Shown here in pieces: positions 36,818 through 50,700 of a stretch of DNA of 64,000 nucleotides; position 1 is the stretch's first letter, and every line of letters starts with the position of its first letter. The position numbers were made by a program, and so were the translations under genes. Origin of the DNA: Rhyacophila brunnea (Eukaryota; Arthropoda; Insecta; Trichoptera; Rhyacophilidae); contig JAGYXB010001414.1 in NCBI GenBank assembly GCA_022495005.1, forward strand, positions 868,001 to 932,000, read 5' to 3'. The notes beneath the pieces are model-generated. The model searched no databases, was not told the DNA's origin, and worked only from the letters and a program-made list of their open reading frames with translations.

Positions 36818-39800
36818 GTCGCGCGACATGTTGCCAGTGTGGACCCGGCATAAGGCCTAAGACAATGGTTAACATATTCTAGTATCTGATCTAAAACCAG
36901 GCATAGAGAAAATGTTGACAACCTCATAATATGTACCTATTAGGTATATAATAATTTATTTTACTATATTTCAATGGGTTGTTGCGCTAACAACAACTTA
37001 ATTTGTATTATTTTTCCGATACTAAAGGGGCGAGTCGAGAGATGTTGCCTGTTGATGATTTTGTCACTTTATGTATGTACAGTCGTTTAATATAATTTAT
37101 ATAAGTAGTAATAATAAAGTTTGTATACGAAGTTACCGTTGAAATAACAACGCATGGTACCTACAGTATAAAATAACGAAATGACAATTAAAATAATACT
37201 TTCTACTTCCTCAAATGCCTACAAAAGAACATTAAATAAATACGTATCTTTGTTTATTCAATTAAAATATGCAATAATGTACCTAACTTAAGTGTATTCT
37301 TATGTTCATTTTCCGTTGCGAGGTATTATGTATTTTAATTACGCGAAAGGAGCTTTTCCATTAAGGAAAGGTAATTACTTGTTAGAATTTGCATATAAAT
37401 CTATGTACCAACTGGTAGTTTGCTGAATACTCGCGGAAATAAGACTTAAAATTATTACATATTTCCATATATACCTACAGATATTGAAATAGAATATTTT
37501 AAATAAACCTATGTGTTATTACAAATAATAGGTACTAGGGATCGCATTCTCGGACTGATTTTTTTATTAGAATAGATTAGTATTTCTTCCAACTTTGGGA
37601 CCCAGGGATTAGCAACAAACAAGATGTAAAATGTTACCCATTTTATTTTACCATCTGATACCGACATACGTCCCAATCTGGGTCTACGTGTGTGACGTCA
37701 AACTCTAGGGGGTGAGGGGATGTAAAATAATGTTATGATTTGCAACGAAGGGAATAGAGGGGAGAATGAAGAAAATGTGATTTCACAAAATCAACAAAAT
37801 ATATACTGATTTTATCTTACAGCTAATTGGGCGAGAGTTGGGGTAAAAGATTTTTAAAAGAGGGTAAAAGAAAAGAAAGAAGACGAAGGCGGGATGGGGG
37901 TCAGAAATTTCGATATGCGTGTGACGTCGTTTTTTACTAACAAATATATTATCTATAGGATTTTTCTCTGTGTGACGAATTGAGGGTCCTACATTAAATG
38001 ATCTTTCTAGATTTTCTGGCATTTTTTTAAATATAACAAGGATTTCAGAGTAAAAAACAAAAATGGATGTACATAGGTAATAATATATTATGTATTAAAT
38101 AAAACAATACCTTGATGTCACGCAAGCACCGAGATAATTGGTAAGGTTGTAAGTTTGTTTACCTGAAAAAAAAGAAAAAAACACAATAAGTACTGATAAT
38201 AATTGACTGTGGGTACGTAGGTATTAGATACAATTTATTTATTTTTACATAATTCACAAAATTCATCGAAATCGCAATTTGCATGGTAAATGTGCAGATG
38301 ATTGAAGAACATTATAATATAATACAATATAATATAATGTGTTTGAAAGATTGCATAGGTACCTATGTAGAAAGCAAAAAAAAAACGAAATATCAAATAA
38401 ATAGTAATGGAGTTTAGTAAATTTCTCCATAATAAGTTCTTCAATGTGCTATTTTTTCACTGTATCTTCCTTTAATTATGTGCATTCGCCACTTCTTCAT
38501 TTATTTGCAATCCTATTTTTTTAAAAAAGCCTTAAAATAATAATGAAGTGAGTTCGTCTGATACAAATTAAAATCGCTCAGTTTTCAGGAATTTATGCGT
38601 AACGCTTAAATTTATTTAAATCATTGTTTCGTTACGAACCTTTCAATTATTGCTACGTGATGGAGCGCGAAGAATTCTGACGTAGTATAAAAATACAAAC
38701 AAAACAGTGACCTGGGGAATTTAAAAAATAAAAGTTTATTTATATCAAGTAAGCTAATGTGTTTTTTACTAATGAATGTACTTATGATAATTGGTAATAT
38801 AAAATTAATACTATCAAAAATTGTAGATACCTAGGTATCTAATCGATTTTTTTTAATTATCTGAAATGTGTTATCATTCATGACAATCGTTTCTCACTAC
38901 AAGTACGAATATCAACATGGTTTTCTGTCGCTGAAAGCAATCGACAATACGATGTCTTTTAATGTATACGTATTCAACTCGGATGTAATTAGAATATTCA
39001 TTAATAAAATAGAAAATTCAATTTTCTTGACAAATTACAACCAATATAATACGGTTGGAAAAGTGTTTGATTAACATCATCCGAAATGATAAAAATAGTA
39101 CCTACACAATGTGATATAATATAATATTCACTTTACAGATGAGCACTTTTTAAAAGTAAGCAACACTTAAATGTTGGTGTTGTTTTAATTTGCTTCGAAT
39201 AGGTAAAACAGCCATTACTTACATCAATTTATGCTCAACGTGAAATTAGTTAAATTTTACTTGCTTAGGAAGCGTTTCAAAATGATTTTTAACAGAATAA
39301 AATAATTGACTGATGACTGATTTTAAAGATCATTTTCGAAATAATTCGAATTAACTTAGGTAATACAGAATAATGATCACAGGTATTGTTGTGTTGCAGT
39401 TTGCAGGTGAACACACAAAAGACCTGTCAGAATTGACCCGCCATTTCACTCCGAGTTGAGTGGAGTCAATTTCCGCACTTCACTCAACTCTACCTTCGTA
39501 CGTACAGTACTTCAAGCACTCGTCAATAACATAGGCAACAAAAACAATATACACGAGTGAAATTCGCATGCACGCCAACGAGCGAGCAATTTCAATTTCA
39601 AACATTGAAGTAAATAAAAGTGCATTTTCATGGGTAATCTAGTTTTTATTCAAGAGACCTTAACAGAGACAGTTTTTGACCAATTAAATGGGCAAAAAAC
39701 AATGGTTCCTGCAATGATTGCGTAAATGAAAAGGTTCTAGTAAGATTTAACACATCGACGGAAAGGCTTCAAATTAAATCAACTGGCATAATTTTCAGAA

Positions 39801-40740
39801 CATAGCGCAATTTTATAAAATGTACATAATTTGGAAAATTACGCACATATCGCACGTTGGGTTGTGCTTCACCAATCAAACTACCAACTCAATGTCGATA
39901 TTTCATTACAACTACGCATCTTTTGCAACTACACCTAACCCATGATTCAAATATGGATTTATATATTTTTTTAATTGACGATTAAATAATCCTCTTGTTT
40001 TAATGGCATTTTTAAATCTTGTATAATAACTAAGTATTCATAATGACTTGAATATTGTTTAAAATAAAAATATATAACAACTCGGATAGAACACTATATT
40101 TCAACCATTTCAACGCGGTCGGTTATAAACTAAACAAAAACAAGATCCCTGAAGCCGAACTTCTAAATGTAACGTTGCCACGAATGTATTATTGATTTAA
40201 CCTTTAATTGCATGGTGTTGCCTTACAGCAACAAACTGTATTATTCTTTATATATTTTATGTGAGAATGATTTTGTTTTAAAGTTGCAGAGAATTCCAGT
40301 TGACAAACTGTACTGACAAAATTGTTATAGCTTTTATTCACAGGTGCCACTGTTAATTTATTTTATATTAATACTTATACACATTAAATGTGGTCGATTA
40401 TCAAAGTAATATATAAATTAAAGGATTGCCGTGGTGCATTAATTTAAGGCTTAATATAAAGGTTTGTTGTGTGTGGTTAATAATTGGAACACTGTGTTTT
40501 ACAACCGTTAGGTTCCCATCTTCCTGCATACTACCAAACGACACAATATTGTATTAGGTATACAAAATTGACTTACTTTACTTGCTACAAATAATGTGTG
40601 TCGTTTTGTTGCGATTTACATATTTTATCAATCGCCGTTAATCATTCTACCCGGAATTCTACTCAGCCTTACCTATATTACCATGTAAATAAACCAACAT
40701 CGCATATTTTACCACGTTTTTATTAGCTCGTATTTTTATT
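36818..40740. other. AT-rich non-coding stretch
   Basis: GTGTGACGTC occurs twice (near 37689 and 37919) without an evident element. A block at about 37.31-37.40 kb has paired CCATTAAGGAAAGGTAATTAC and an ATTTGCATAT octamer. Nothing else was recognised. Confidence 0.4.
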
Positions 40741-41159
40741 TGTCCGGTACAGATTTTTTCTTGTATGTCCAGTACAATTTTTTCTTGTGTGTACAGTACA
40801 AATTTTTTCTTGATTGTCCAAGATTATTATTATACATATTATTATATTGTATTGGACGATTGAAGATTTTTAACTAACTTCCCAACTAGCTAGACATTTG
40901 AAAACTACTTTTGGCCATCTTTAAGCAGAATTGAATTCATTTTCAGTTAATTCTGTATTGTATGTTTTGGAAAAAATGCGTTAAAAGTAAAACACTATTA
41001 TTGGTTGCTATTTCAGTACCTATTCTATATTTATTCAGTATTTCTATCAAGTATAAAAAAGTATTTATTAATACTTAAAATTGTCAAGTTTATATGATTC
41101 AACAGAAAATTTAAAAACGTGGTATATAAAAAGTTCTATTTATCTTGTAATTATTTTCA
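40741..41159 (-). repeat. dispersed repeat B, copy 2 (inverted)
   Basis: Reverse-complement partner of 34422-34850. Its start carries about three tandem units of roughly 25 bases, each TGTCC/TGTAC-GTACA-ATTTTTTCTTG (40741-40820), absent as a run from the other copy, where two shorter CCGGACAAACAA units appear instead. Confidence 0.85.
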
Positions 41160-41604
41160 ATTCAGTATTCAAACTCGATCAACTCAATAAATCGCACATA
41201 CAAAAGTAAGTACCTACACATAGGAGCTGGGATGACCGACTTTTTGTATACAATTTTTCTTTCATATTCCGGCGTATGATACACCTCCAGACAGCATAAT
41301 TCAATAATATTGTTATTTATTTCATGAAACAGTATTGAGAGGCAGTTTAATGAAGTGCATTTGGCGGACCGGTGGAGCCCGATGCGGGTCGAGTGGGTCA
41401 CGCGCGAGCCGACCCTGCACGACTATCCCCCAGTTCGACACTCCGCCGTGTCAGTGGGTGATATAATTGCCAATATTATAGCGGTAGACGTGATTCCTGT
41501 ATATTAACCGTAATAGAAAAATATAGCTATTTATTTGTGTTTTACTTATTGTAAAAAGTATAGGTACGTATAAAAATATATTATGTAAAATATAACACAT
41601 CGGG

Positions 41605-41700
41605 CGCATAGTTTTTAGTCAATTTCGCTTAATTAGTAAAGCACATTAGTCGGAATCCAATGAATACAGGTTCAAGTCTCGTTGGGCACAAATATTTTTT
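41605..41700 (+). repeat. SINE-like repeat E, copy 1
   Basis: Shared with 49020-49118: CGCATAGTT, GGAATCCAATGAATA and a Pol III B-box-like GGTTCAAGTCTCG followed by TTGGGCAC and a T-rich tract. The A-box is unclear. It is probably a tRNA-derived SINE fragment. Confidence 0.5.
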
Positions 41701-41901
41701 TCCATTAAATTACGTCCAATTTATCCAACCGACCTTGATAAAATAAGCAAGTAGGCAGAAAAATGATTAATTTTGCCTGAAGAATAATTTTTTTTTTTTT
41801 AAAAATCCATTGGCGATGTCCGAGTGGTAACCGGGGTCTGAAAAATATCTCATGTTTGTTTTTTTCAATGTATATTTGGATCCAGAGAATGGAGCTAATA
41901 A

Positions 41902-42053
41902 ATAAATAATCAATTTCTCGTAAAAACAAAATATGTTAAAACAACCTCCATTTCATGGAAACATGTTATGATGCTCCATAAATAATCAATTTCTCGTAAA
42001 AACAAAATATGTTAAAACAACCTCCATTTCATGGAAACATGTTATGATGCTCC
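41902..42053 (+). repeat. identical 76-bp tandem duplication
   Basis: 41902-41977 and 41978-42053 are identical over all 76 bases, starting ATAAATAATCAATTTCTCGT and ending ATGTTATGATGCTCC. Identity implies a recent event or an assembly artefact. Confidence 0.95.
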
Positions 42054-42699
42054 CCATAGGATTTTTTATTCACGAAACCCAAGATTGAATAAAAAATATT
42101 ATTTATGAACTAATATAAATGTCATACGATTAAAAATGAATGTCGGTACGAAATGTAGTCATCGCTTCAATATCAAACTTATTTTTTTAATTTATTATTA
42201 TATAAGATACAAAAGCCAGCATTTTCATTTTTAAGCAAATCTACAGTAAGATTCCAGTTAACTTTATTGATAAATTTTAAGTTGTTTGTGGTGTCGAAAA
42301 ACGCTAGATGTACGCTATATACCAGATGCATATTTTGCGCGATAGATGCATATTAAAAATGCTGGACCTGGCAAGAAAAACGTCAAGTTGACCACATACT
42401 TTGAGGCGGATTGACGCCTACGCTCCATAGAGCATGACATCGTGAAATGAATAGTGTTTCATACTTTAGATCTTTGATAAAACGGATGTTTTTATACGGC
42501 CCATCGACTCGGGGTCCGGTTTAATTGAATAGGATTGTTCAGTGCAATACCATCATTGTTCATTAGCCATTCGGCTGACCGACATTTCGCCGCACGCAGT
42601 CGCAATTTCGGAACCTCTTCCGCGTATAAGCGAGCCGCAGTTTTGCATTCGCGTAAACAATAAACATCGATCGGGGCGATAAGATAAGGCAAATGAAAG

Positions 42700-42832
42700 A
42701 GTGTTGCCAACACTATAATTACCGGCACGAAATCTAGAAGGTATAAAGTTAGTTAATGTTTGATTGAGCTGTGCGATTTGCAAGAGTTGTTAGAGTTAGT
42801 ACCAACAAGATTTCGCGCCGGTCACTATATCA
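42700..42832. repeat. imperfect inverted repeat around GATTTCG(C/T)GCCGGT
   Basis: ACCGGCACGAAATCTAGAAG on the left mirrors CAACAAGATTTCGCGCCGGT on the right, so minus- and plus-strand frames read the similar IPSRFRAGNY and VPTRFRAGHY. The shared peptide follows from the inverted repeat and is not evidence of two genes. Confidence 0.6.
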
Positions 42833-43460
42833 GTGATCGTGGTTCACGATTTGTGGTGGTTAGAATAGTTATAAATTATTACAAAGTATTTATAAACAGT
42901 ACGTCCATAGAACGGCATATAGCAGATGAAATGTCAAAATTATGGAAAAACCTAATAACTATTGCTCCATTGATGTTTACGTAATGCGACATCGAAACAA
43001 TATGATCCATTGTTAAATTTAATATAATAATAAATTATGTAAATACTTTATTAATTCAAAATTATTTATGTATGTAGGTATGTGAAATAATTATTGCAAA
43101 GAATGAGATAAAACATTACGTCTTATATTAATATTTTTGATTATGAGTATTCTAAAATTATGGGGGAAAATACTATTTCCCAACCTTATCCATTTTGAAA
43201 AAATGTGAAATAAGGTTATTCACTATATGGGGCCGGTAAAGAAGGTTGTGTCTGTATTTTGGAAGTATAAACAGATGTTGGTGTAGTATAGGATTAACTT
43301 ATAAAGCGCGTATTCCATTATCCCAAAAAAGTTTTCATTAATAAACACTAGATTAATAACAAATAACTGATAACAGTTTACAATTTATTGATTTGTGTAA
43401 ATATACCTATTAAAACAAATATAATATATATGGTACTTCGTACTCGATGTGATCACTAGG

Positions 43461-43612
43461 TCGCTAAGCAGATAAAATTGAAATGGGCTGGTCATGTCAC
43501 TCGGCGAGTGGAAAACCGCTTCGAATTGCAAGGGGCTCTATACGACCACAGGGGCGCCCTAAAAGACGCAAATTAGACGAACTCATAAAATTCGGTGTAT
43601 GTATGTGGCAGC
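43461..43612 (+). pseudogene. decayed LINE fragment (reverse transcriptase C-terminal region)
   Basis: IKLKWAGHVTRRVENR matches the KxxWAGHVxRRxDxR motif of RTE-like LINE proteins. After a one-base frameshift IRPQGRPKRRKLDEL matches the following RPxGRPKxRWxDD segment. It is short, broken and without flanking catalytic domains. Confidence 0.7.
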
Positions 43613-44289
43613 TAAGAATTAATATTTAACCGTTAGAAGAGCTACTGTGATGGTGATCAAATTATGGTAAATTTGGAATGTAGAAAATGACACACGACTA
43701 TTTTATACTTTATTTTTTGATAAAATGTAACACACTTGTAGAAAAGAATGTGACATCCCTGATCTATACTTCTGGCCAAGTTTGTACAGCGATATTAGAA
43801 TAGATTTAAGAATATTAAAAATTACGCTAGATAAAAAAAACAGGTTTTTTTTTAATATTTAGTACTTACCTATTTAAAATAATTAACAGTTTTTTTTACA
43901 AAATAAATCGATGGAATCTTAGAAACAATGACCGAAACAATCTAACAACAATGAAGCAATACAAGTTACATAATAATAATTTACTTATAATGCGAAATAA
44001 ATGCACTCATCGTGGGAAACAAACATTAGTCAATAAGTATGGAAGTAAGTAGGTATCGAGTTTTTAATTGTATTCCCATATGTTGGTGGTGCTTTCATTC
44101 AAGTGAATAAAATGAATGACACGCGGCATGAAAACATTATTTTATAATATGTACAATAAAACAACCAAGACTTGCAGTGGCGGCGCAGCACGACGCTATG
44201 AAACATGGACTAATAGAAAAGGCAGTTTTAATTAAATATGACATTCATATAAAAAATATACTCTTGGTTTTTCAAACCCTTCTTGTTAA

Positions 44290-44652
44290 GAGCGTACTTC
44301 AGTGAAACGGCAAATAATTTTCAACAGTAGGTGGGACGAAATTTGGCACTCGTCGCCAATCGTAAACCGACAGTCGAGGTGTGCGCACGTCGATTTGTTT
44401 TGTTATGGCGTCGGATGAATATATTCTTAAATCGTTTAAAGATTACTAAAAAACTTTACTATGTACTTGAAAAAGAAAACATGTCAATGAATATACTATT
44501 ATTATTAGTAATATAACAATAAACATAACATTAAATAGACGCATGTTGAATTTTTAAGAAAAATTATATTTCGTTCGGCACGCGTCATTTGCACAATCCG
44601 AGCATCGCCTAGCCACGATCTTTTTAGACCATGCCTCAAATGAAGTATAGCC
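44290..44652 (-). mobile_element. TTAA-flanked MITE, family A, copy 1 (older, inverted)
   Basis: It lies in reverse orientation relative to the copies at 57.0 and 63.4 kb. TTAA is intact at 44286-44289 but decayed to TGGT at 44653-44656. The inverted right end reads GGCTATACTTCATTTGAGGC. The core AAAAAGATCGT-GCTAGGCGATG and the CATGTCAATGAATATA block are recognisable, but divergence is much greater, so this is an older insertion. Confidence 0.82.
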
Positions 44653-44785
44653 TGGTCCTTGCACCGAAACAAACACACATTTTTAAACAACATGAATTTT
44701 TTTATTTGTACAGCCGCAGTTCGAAACCGCGACAGACGGCTTCCCTTCATAATCGGCCGTCCTACCAACTCGGCTACTGGCCTTA
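44653..44785 (-). repeat. tRNA-headed SINE fragment, minus strand
   Basis: Read on the minus strand: GGCCAGTAGCCGAGTTGGTA (good A-box), then GACGGCCGATTATGAAGGGA, then a B-box-like CGGTTTCGAACTG. The body runs into MITE family A copy 1 at 44652. Confidence 0.55.
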
Positions 44786-47700
44786 AAACTGACTACAAAC
44801 TTAATGTATGTATACCTATCAACCAAACGGAAGATATTGTTTCATGGTTATTTTATGTCTTTAAATTTCTCAAAACTATCTATATCGACTAGAAAATATA
44901 GTAGGTATTATATTTTCAGATTAAATTAAAAATAATGTTACCTACGCAAAGATCTCCGATGTACAAAAATAGATAGGTATTTAAAATTTATCATAAAATT
45001 ACCAAACTCGAATATCTTCCTCGTAAATGTAAAATAATATATCACAACGCAATCTAAAAAATCATGATGTTATTATAGAACCTTCATCAGAAGCATGAGG
45101 TATCATATCGGTGCGATGATGTTAGTATAAAAAGCAAGATAGAATTCCGGATAGCAAAGACTCTGGTCGATGGATGAAAATATAACAATGTCCACACACG
45201 GTAGATGAGTTCATAGAGTGGTACCCGTCTCCTAAATCACGGCTCTAATCCCGCGGCTGGTAAAAATACATAATATTGCATGACCCACGGCCTCCGCGTA
45301 GGACCGAAATGGTAATTAACTTGATTTTTTAAATATTAGAGACCAAAATTTAACATACTAATTATTGTGATAAAAGACGAAAATGCATTAAATTCATATT
45401 TCACTTACGGGAAGTTAGAAACCGAACGACGATATATTTTAGCTAGTTTATCACACAGATATTGTACGTTATAAATCGCATGCTTTGAGCGAATGACTAA
45501 TAACCACGACATGGTAAAATTTATCTTAAGATACCTACATAAATCGACTACGAATTGTGGACCTATTTAAACATTATATACCTATATTATATTATTCTGA
45601 TGTCTACTCTATGTCCGTAACATTTCAAATAGGTAATATGTGCATACGGCACTGCGTGAAAATAAGTATAACGTACCAACACACGACACCGAGTCGGACA
45701 AAAACTATCCCAGGCCGAGTGGCCCATTGATAACAATAAATAACACAAAGCGACAACGACTGGATATAAACAATAATTTGTCCTCGTGAAAGAGGGGGGC
45801 TCGCATACCACAGAGGGGACCGAATGATAATAGAGTAAATAAATGCATGCGCGAGATAGGGGAGGGCAGAGCTTTCGATTCCCACGGTGCATGGTGAGTA
45901 TAACATTGAGCGTTCGCCCGCACCCGACATGAGATTTATTCATACATAATCTGTCCCCCTAAGTGCTCCCCCATTGGTTGAATGCTTTCACGGAGCAGTG
46001 CTTTTGTGTTGAACGACCATATCAAATTAACTTTGATTATTGTACACATGATATGCGCTGTTGATTTATGTTTTTTTAATCCTTAATTTAACATGGTAAG
46101 GATTGGAGGTTGTGCTTTTAGCTAGTGCGTGCTTATAAAAAATGTGCCGTCAAATAAGTTGTGAGGCTGGTGTCAATTGATACATGTTTAATAAATATTG
46201 TAACTTATACAAAATGGACAATTTGTTAACATTTACAATTGTTTCCTTTAGAGCATTTTTTTTACAAAAATATTGGTTTTGTCATAACATAATATATTTT
46301 ATTACAGATGGCAGATGGCAGATACGGACATCTGAGACTTTTCGGAGACCATGGAAAACGAGGCCGGAATTAGATACTGCATCAAAATAATAAACGGTGA
46401 CAGATTATCAATGATTAATGCCTTTCCGATCCAGTGATTGCTGTCATATAAGCTAGGATAAGTATATTAAACATTAATTCTGCAGTATTATATGCTCAGA
46501 AGTTCGTTCCCATGATGTATCTATAGTCTAAGGTCCCATGCGATATTTAGTTTTTCACGACGAAAACAACAAAAAATGCGGTTATAAATGGCAGTTCTCA
46601 TTTCCCAATGAATACAGGAAAATATTCATCCGAATTACGACCGCCTTGTGCTACACAAATATTTTCAGGGTATTTGCAAGGGTAGACGAATTATTTTCAA
46701 TAGGGCATTTTTCTTGGCCGGCATAAATTTCCCTTGAAATTAAGTTTTTGAGTAATCTGTATGGCAAACTTATTAAAGAAACCTTGATTAGTAAATTTAA
46801 GGTATCCATAAATGCATCAAAACTATTGAATGTCTATGCAAACAATAAGAAACATTTTAAATGTTCATAAATATACGAAAAATTGATTTTGTTACTTTCA
46901 AATAATTTTTATAATACAATGTTCATTATTTTGATCTTGAGAAAATGGTATTTGGCCTGAACTAGAGAAGACTTGTTTACTTAATCTAATAACAATGTAT
47001 GCAACTTAGGTTAGGATATGTTGAAATGTTTATTAAAGAAAGCTGTAAGTAATTCATGACCACTCACTTTATTCCTGAGTACATAAAAACATGTGTACGA
47101 GAGAAAAGGTAAACCAGAATCGAGAAGCGAATGTTTCTCTTCTGTCATAAAAGGAAAACGTCCGGAAACGTGAGCATTTAAAAAACACTCCTTGCGTGGA
47201 TTTGAGGCCGAGGCAGATCAGGAATACACCCAATTATTCGGTCGGGCGGGCATCGAGAGGTTTGAAATGTGCCAATTTGGAGGGAGTACCGAAGGGAGGT
47301 CCTCGGGGAAGCCCTCCGAAGGAGAAATACAGCCTCTGAGACACATAAACACCGATAAACATGCGGCGACCTGAATAACAATCGACCTGATGACTGGAAA
47401 AGCTCGCAACGTACCAATCCAATGGGAATTCCTTTACAATCGCTCCACTAACCAAACTCACCGGCTAGGTAAAATATTCACATGGCAAGATTTGTGTTGT
47501 GATCAGTTGAGTGATTTTTTTTTTATTATTTTCTTATCGAAAAATATATTTTTCTTTCATACATAAATACAAGAAAACAAACATGAAAATCGCACAGTAT
47601 GCAGATTTGGACATCAATTAATGCAACAGTGTTTTTTTATAACCAATTTCATTAACGACGTTATTAATGACTACATAAGTCATCAAAAGTATTTTTCATA

Positions 47701-50700
47701 ATTTTCAAAAGTAGTGACAGCAAAAAGAGGCACATTCAGAATATAGAAAAGTATCTAGTACTGTCCGACAACTAGAAATCGGCGATAACATGGAAGTCGC
47801 TGTAGTCCCATATAGAAGACTTCTAAGTGACGTACATGTCATGGCGGCAACGCGTACTGGAGGCGTGTTTAAATAATGTATCGATTAATTATTACGTAAT
47901 ATTGAGGTAGTGAGAGTTTTAATTGAAAGAGGATTTTTTGTACCAGCAATAAACGAAAGAATACATCTAAAGGAATTAAGTTAACATTAATGACGGCACC
48001 GCCTACTACGCACTGTGCACTTTGCCTAAGTTTAGCACTGCCTTGATAAGTATATTATTGTGTAATGTACCCCCATATATTAACTACCTATATACCTAGC
48101 AACGCATTTTTATCATTGTTTGTGATTAAATAAATAGGTTTTTCTGCTACTTACGGCTAGGCGCTATCTTCAACATGTATTCAAGATGAATACACCTATT
48201 CACTGAAATTAAATTAAAGCGCTAATCATTATTCACAGAACATACTCCTAGATAGTTAATCAACGACAAAAAAAACTAACAAGCCTACCCCAATTTATCT
48301 CTCAAACGGCCAATTCATTCCATTCAGTTAGTCAGTCACCTCCGGTATCTCAGAAGGATTACCTCTGGGGTTTAAAAAAAACCACCCCTTTGGAATGGAA
48401 GGAGAACGAATCGACAGAGGCGGGGTAGTCAAACATTTCACGAGGGTTAAATCTGAGTTTGAGCAATTCATACACATCCACCCTAGTAATAATGCTATTG
48501 ATACACGACGAAGAGAAGTCAAGTCTCTGAGGAATCGACAAAGCTGAAGGCGTAATCGAAGGATACGGCCTATGTCCTATCTATGATATTGACAACGGTG
48601 TCGAAGACTCATTCTACACGTTATTCAAAGGTGAGTGCAGTGACTACCGACATCCAGTAATGGAATTAAAAACATGTAATTTCACATTTAATAAAATTAA
48701 CATATAAAATACTTTTTTTAATAAATCAATAGATACTTTTCAAAAAATCCTCCGTAAGTGGCTCAATGTCTAAGGGGTTGGCTTTGATAATCTGGACTGG
48801 CCCAGGATAGGTAAATGTACCCCAAGTTGGTCGCCAATCTTCGATGGAAGACGGCACCATAGATCATGGATCTCGATTAATGTGAGTTAAAATCCCAGTT
48901 GGTTCAAAATATCTAGAGAGACTCCGACGCGATTTAGGAATCATTTTAAAATACCTAGATTTAGAATCACAAAAAATGGTCACCGAATGAGAAAACACAT
49001 TGGACATATTATTATTATGGTCGCATAGTTGTTAATAAAATAGTAAATATTGTGCAGACTTGGGTAATTGATGGAAATCCAATGCATAGAGATTCGAGTC
49101 CCATTTGATTCCTAGAAATATTTTTTCCTAATAGTTTTTAGAAATTATGTAGATATGTCCCATAAAATACATATTTATATATGAATTGGTTATGTACGAA
49201 TTCTTATTCGAAGATCACTTTCTACAAGAAACATAATACGAATAAAAACTACCTTCCTAATTATTCATAAAAAATAGTATAGGTATCTAACACTACTTCT
49301 ACAGTGAGAGGCATTATTAAAGGCTTACTATTCAGCTTAGGTGGCGACAAAGCATACGCTTCAAAATAAATCCCGTCTATCTGACAATCGTGGAACAACC
49401 CCAAAATGGTTTACGAATGCCAAATATTTACACTGATAGAGGGTGGAATTTGAAATGAGGGAAGCTGCGACATTCAGAATGGACCCTGTTATCGCGTAGG
49501 TGGGCATTTCAGCGACTACAAAACAAGTTTATATCCCGTGAACTATGTCATTCTCGGGGTCGCCTGAATAACTAAGCACACAATACAACCGTTATGGAAA
49601 ACAGTTTTGTTTTGATAGATTAGGATACGATCCGCTATAACACCATCGTAAAATTAAATCAAAACTTTAAATATCACTGAATCGATATTACCTACAGGGT
49701 TGTATAAAACATTTGTCTTGTACAGTGACTAAGAGTGCCTGTTGAAGGGAGTAAGCTATAATAGGTCATTTCTTTTATTGTTTTAACTGTCAATTCATGG
49801 TGGAAATGCATTGTATTATTAATTTAATTTTATAAAACGCAAATTTTTATCGTATCTACTTTTTCCACTTTTATTAACTGGACCGGTTCGTCCGCCTTAG
49901 AGGGACATTTTCAACTAAATAATCTTTATACTTACAACAGGCATTTACCAAAACAAACTCAAAAGGTGACACAAATAATAAACCAATAACCAACCATTGA
50001 ATTATCCATCCAATAATATTATGTCAATAACAATTAAATTAAAATCAATGAAATTGGATAAATACACATTTACTTCTGACCAGATAATTACTATTAATTA
50101 CCACATTTAAATATCATTTTAATTATATCTAATGGCCAACTAATGCAAACGCGCCAGTCGCGTTGTCAGCACTAAATGAGTTAATATGTCATAATACCTC
50201 ATTAAGGACACTAAACCAAATATTCTAAATTATTAACATAAAACAAAAATATGGAACAATAAACACATTTTAATAGGTATATCACGAAACAAAATATTTA
50301 TGATTAATCAATATTTAATAATATTCAATGTATTGGTTGATTATTTGTGTTGAATAATGAACGAAGTGTTGTATAGTACAAGTACACAGTTCGAACATGA
50401 TATATTATTATAGTGTTGTGTTTCTTACACTTCAATGCATATTTTCTTTAAAAATTTGTTTTTCATTTTAAGATGTTCGGAATTGTGGACGTCACATCCA
50501 TGGCGTGCCACTATTAGAAAAAGGTTAACTACACCTGCATTAGCGTATGCGTGATTCCTATCCTGATGGAATATATTATAATTTTTTTTTTTTTTTTTAA
50601 ATATAGATGCCGGTTTGAAAACAAAAGTTGACCGCAGTATCATTAAAAAATAATTTGACTACTTGCGAAATAATCCATACCGATAACGCATATTGTGGGT

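Noticed and set aside
42553..42984. Two frames on opposite strands sharing RFRAG-type peptides (IPSRFRAGNY and VPTRFRAGHY).
   Set aside because: The similarity comes from a DNA inverted repeat at 42700-42832, so it is not independent evidence for two proteins.
45587..45943. 118-codon minus-strand frame, among the longest in the window.
   Set aside because: It overlaps other open frames on the same strand, has low-complexity membrane-like composition, matches no family I know, and is within chance length.
48530..48640. EGVIEGYGLCPIYDIDNGVE run followed by an AAAGGTGAGT donor-like sequence.
   Set aside because: An in-frame stop immediately precedes it, no acceptor is evident and the peptide is unrecognised.
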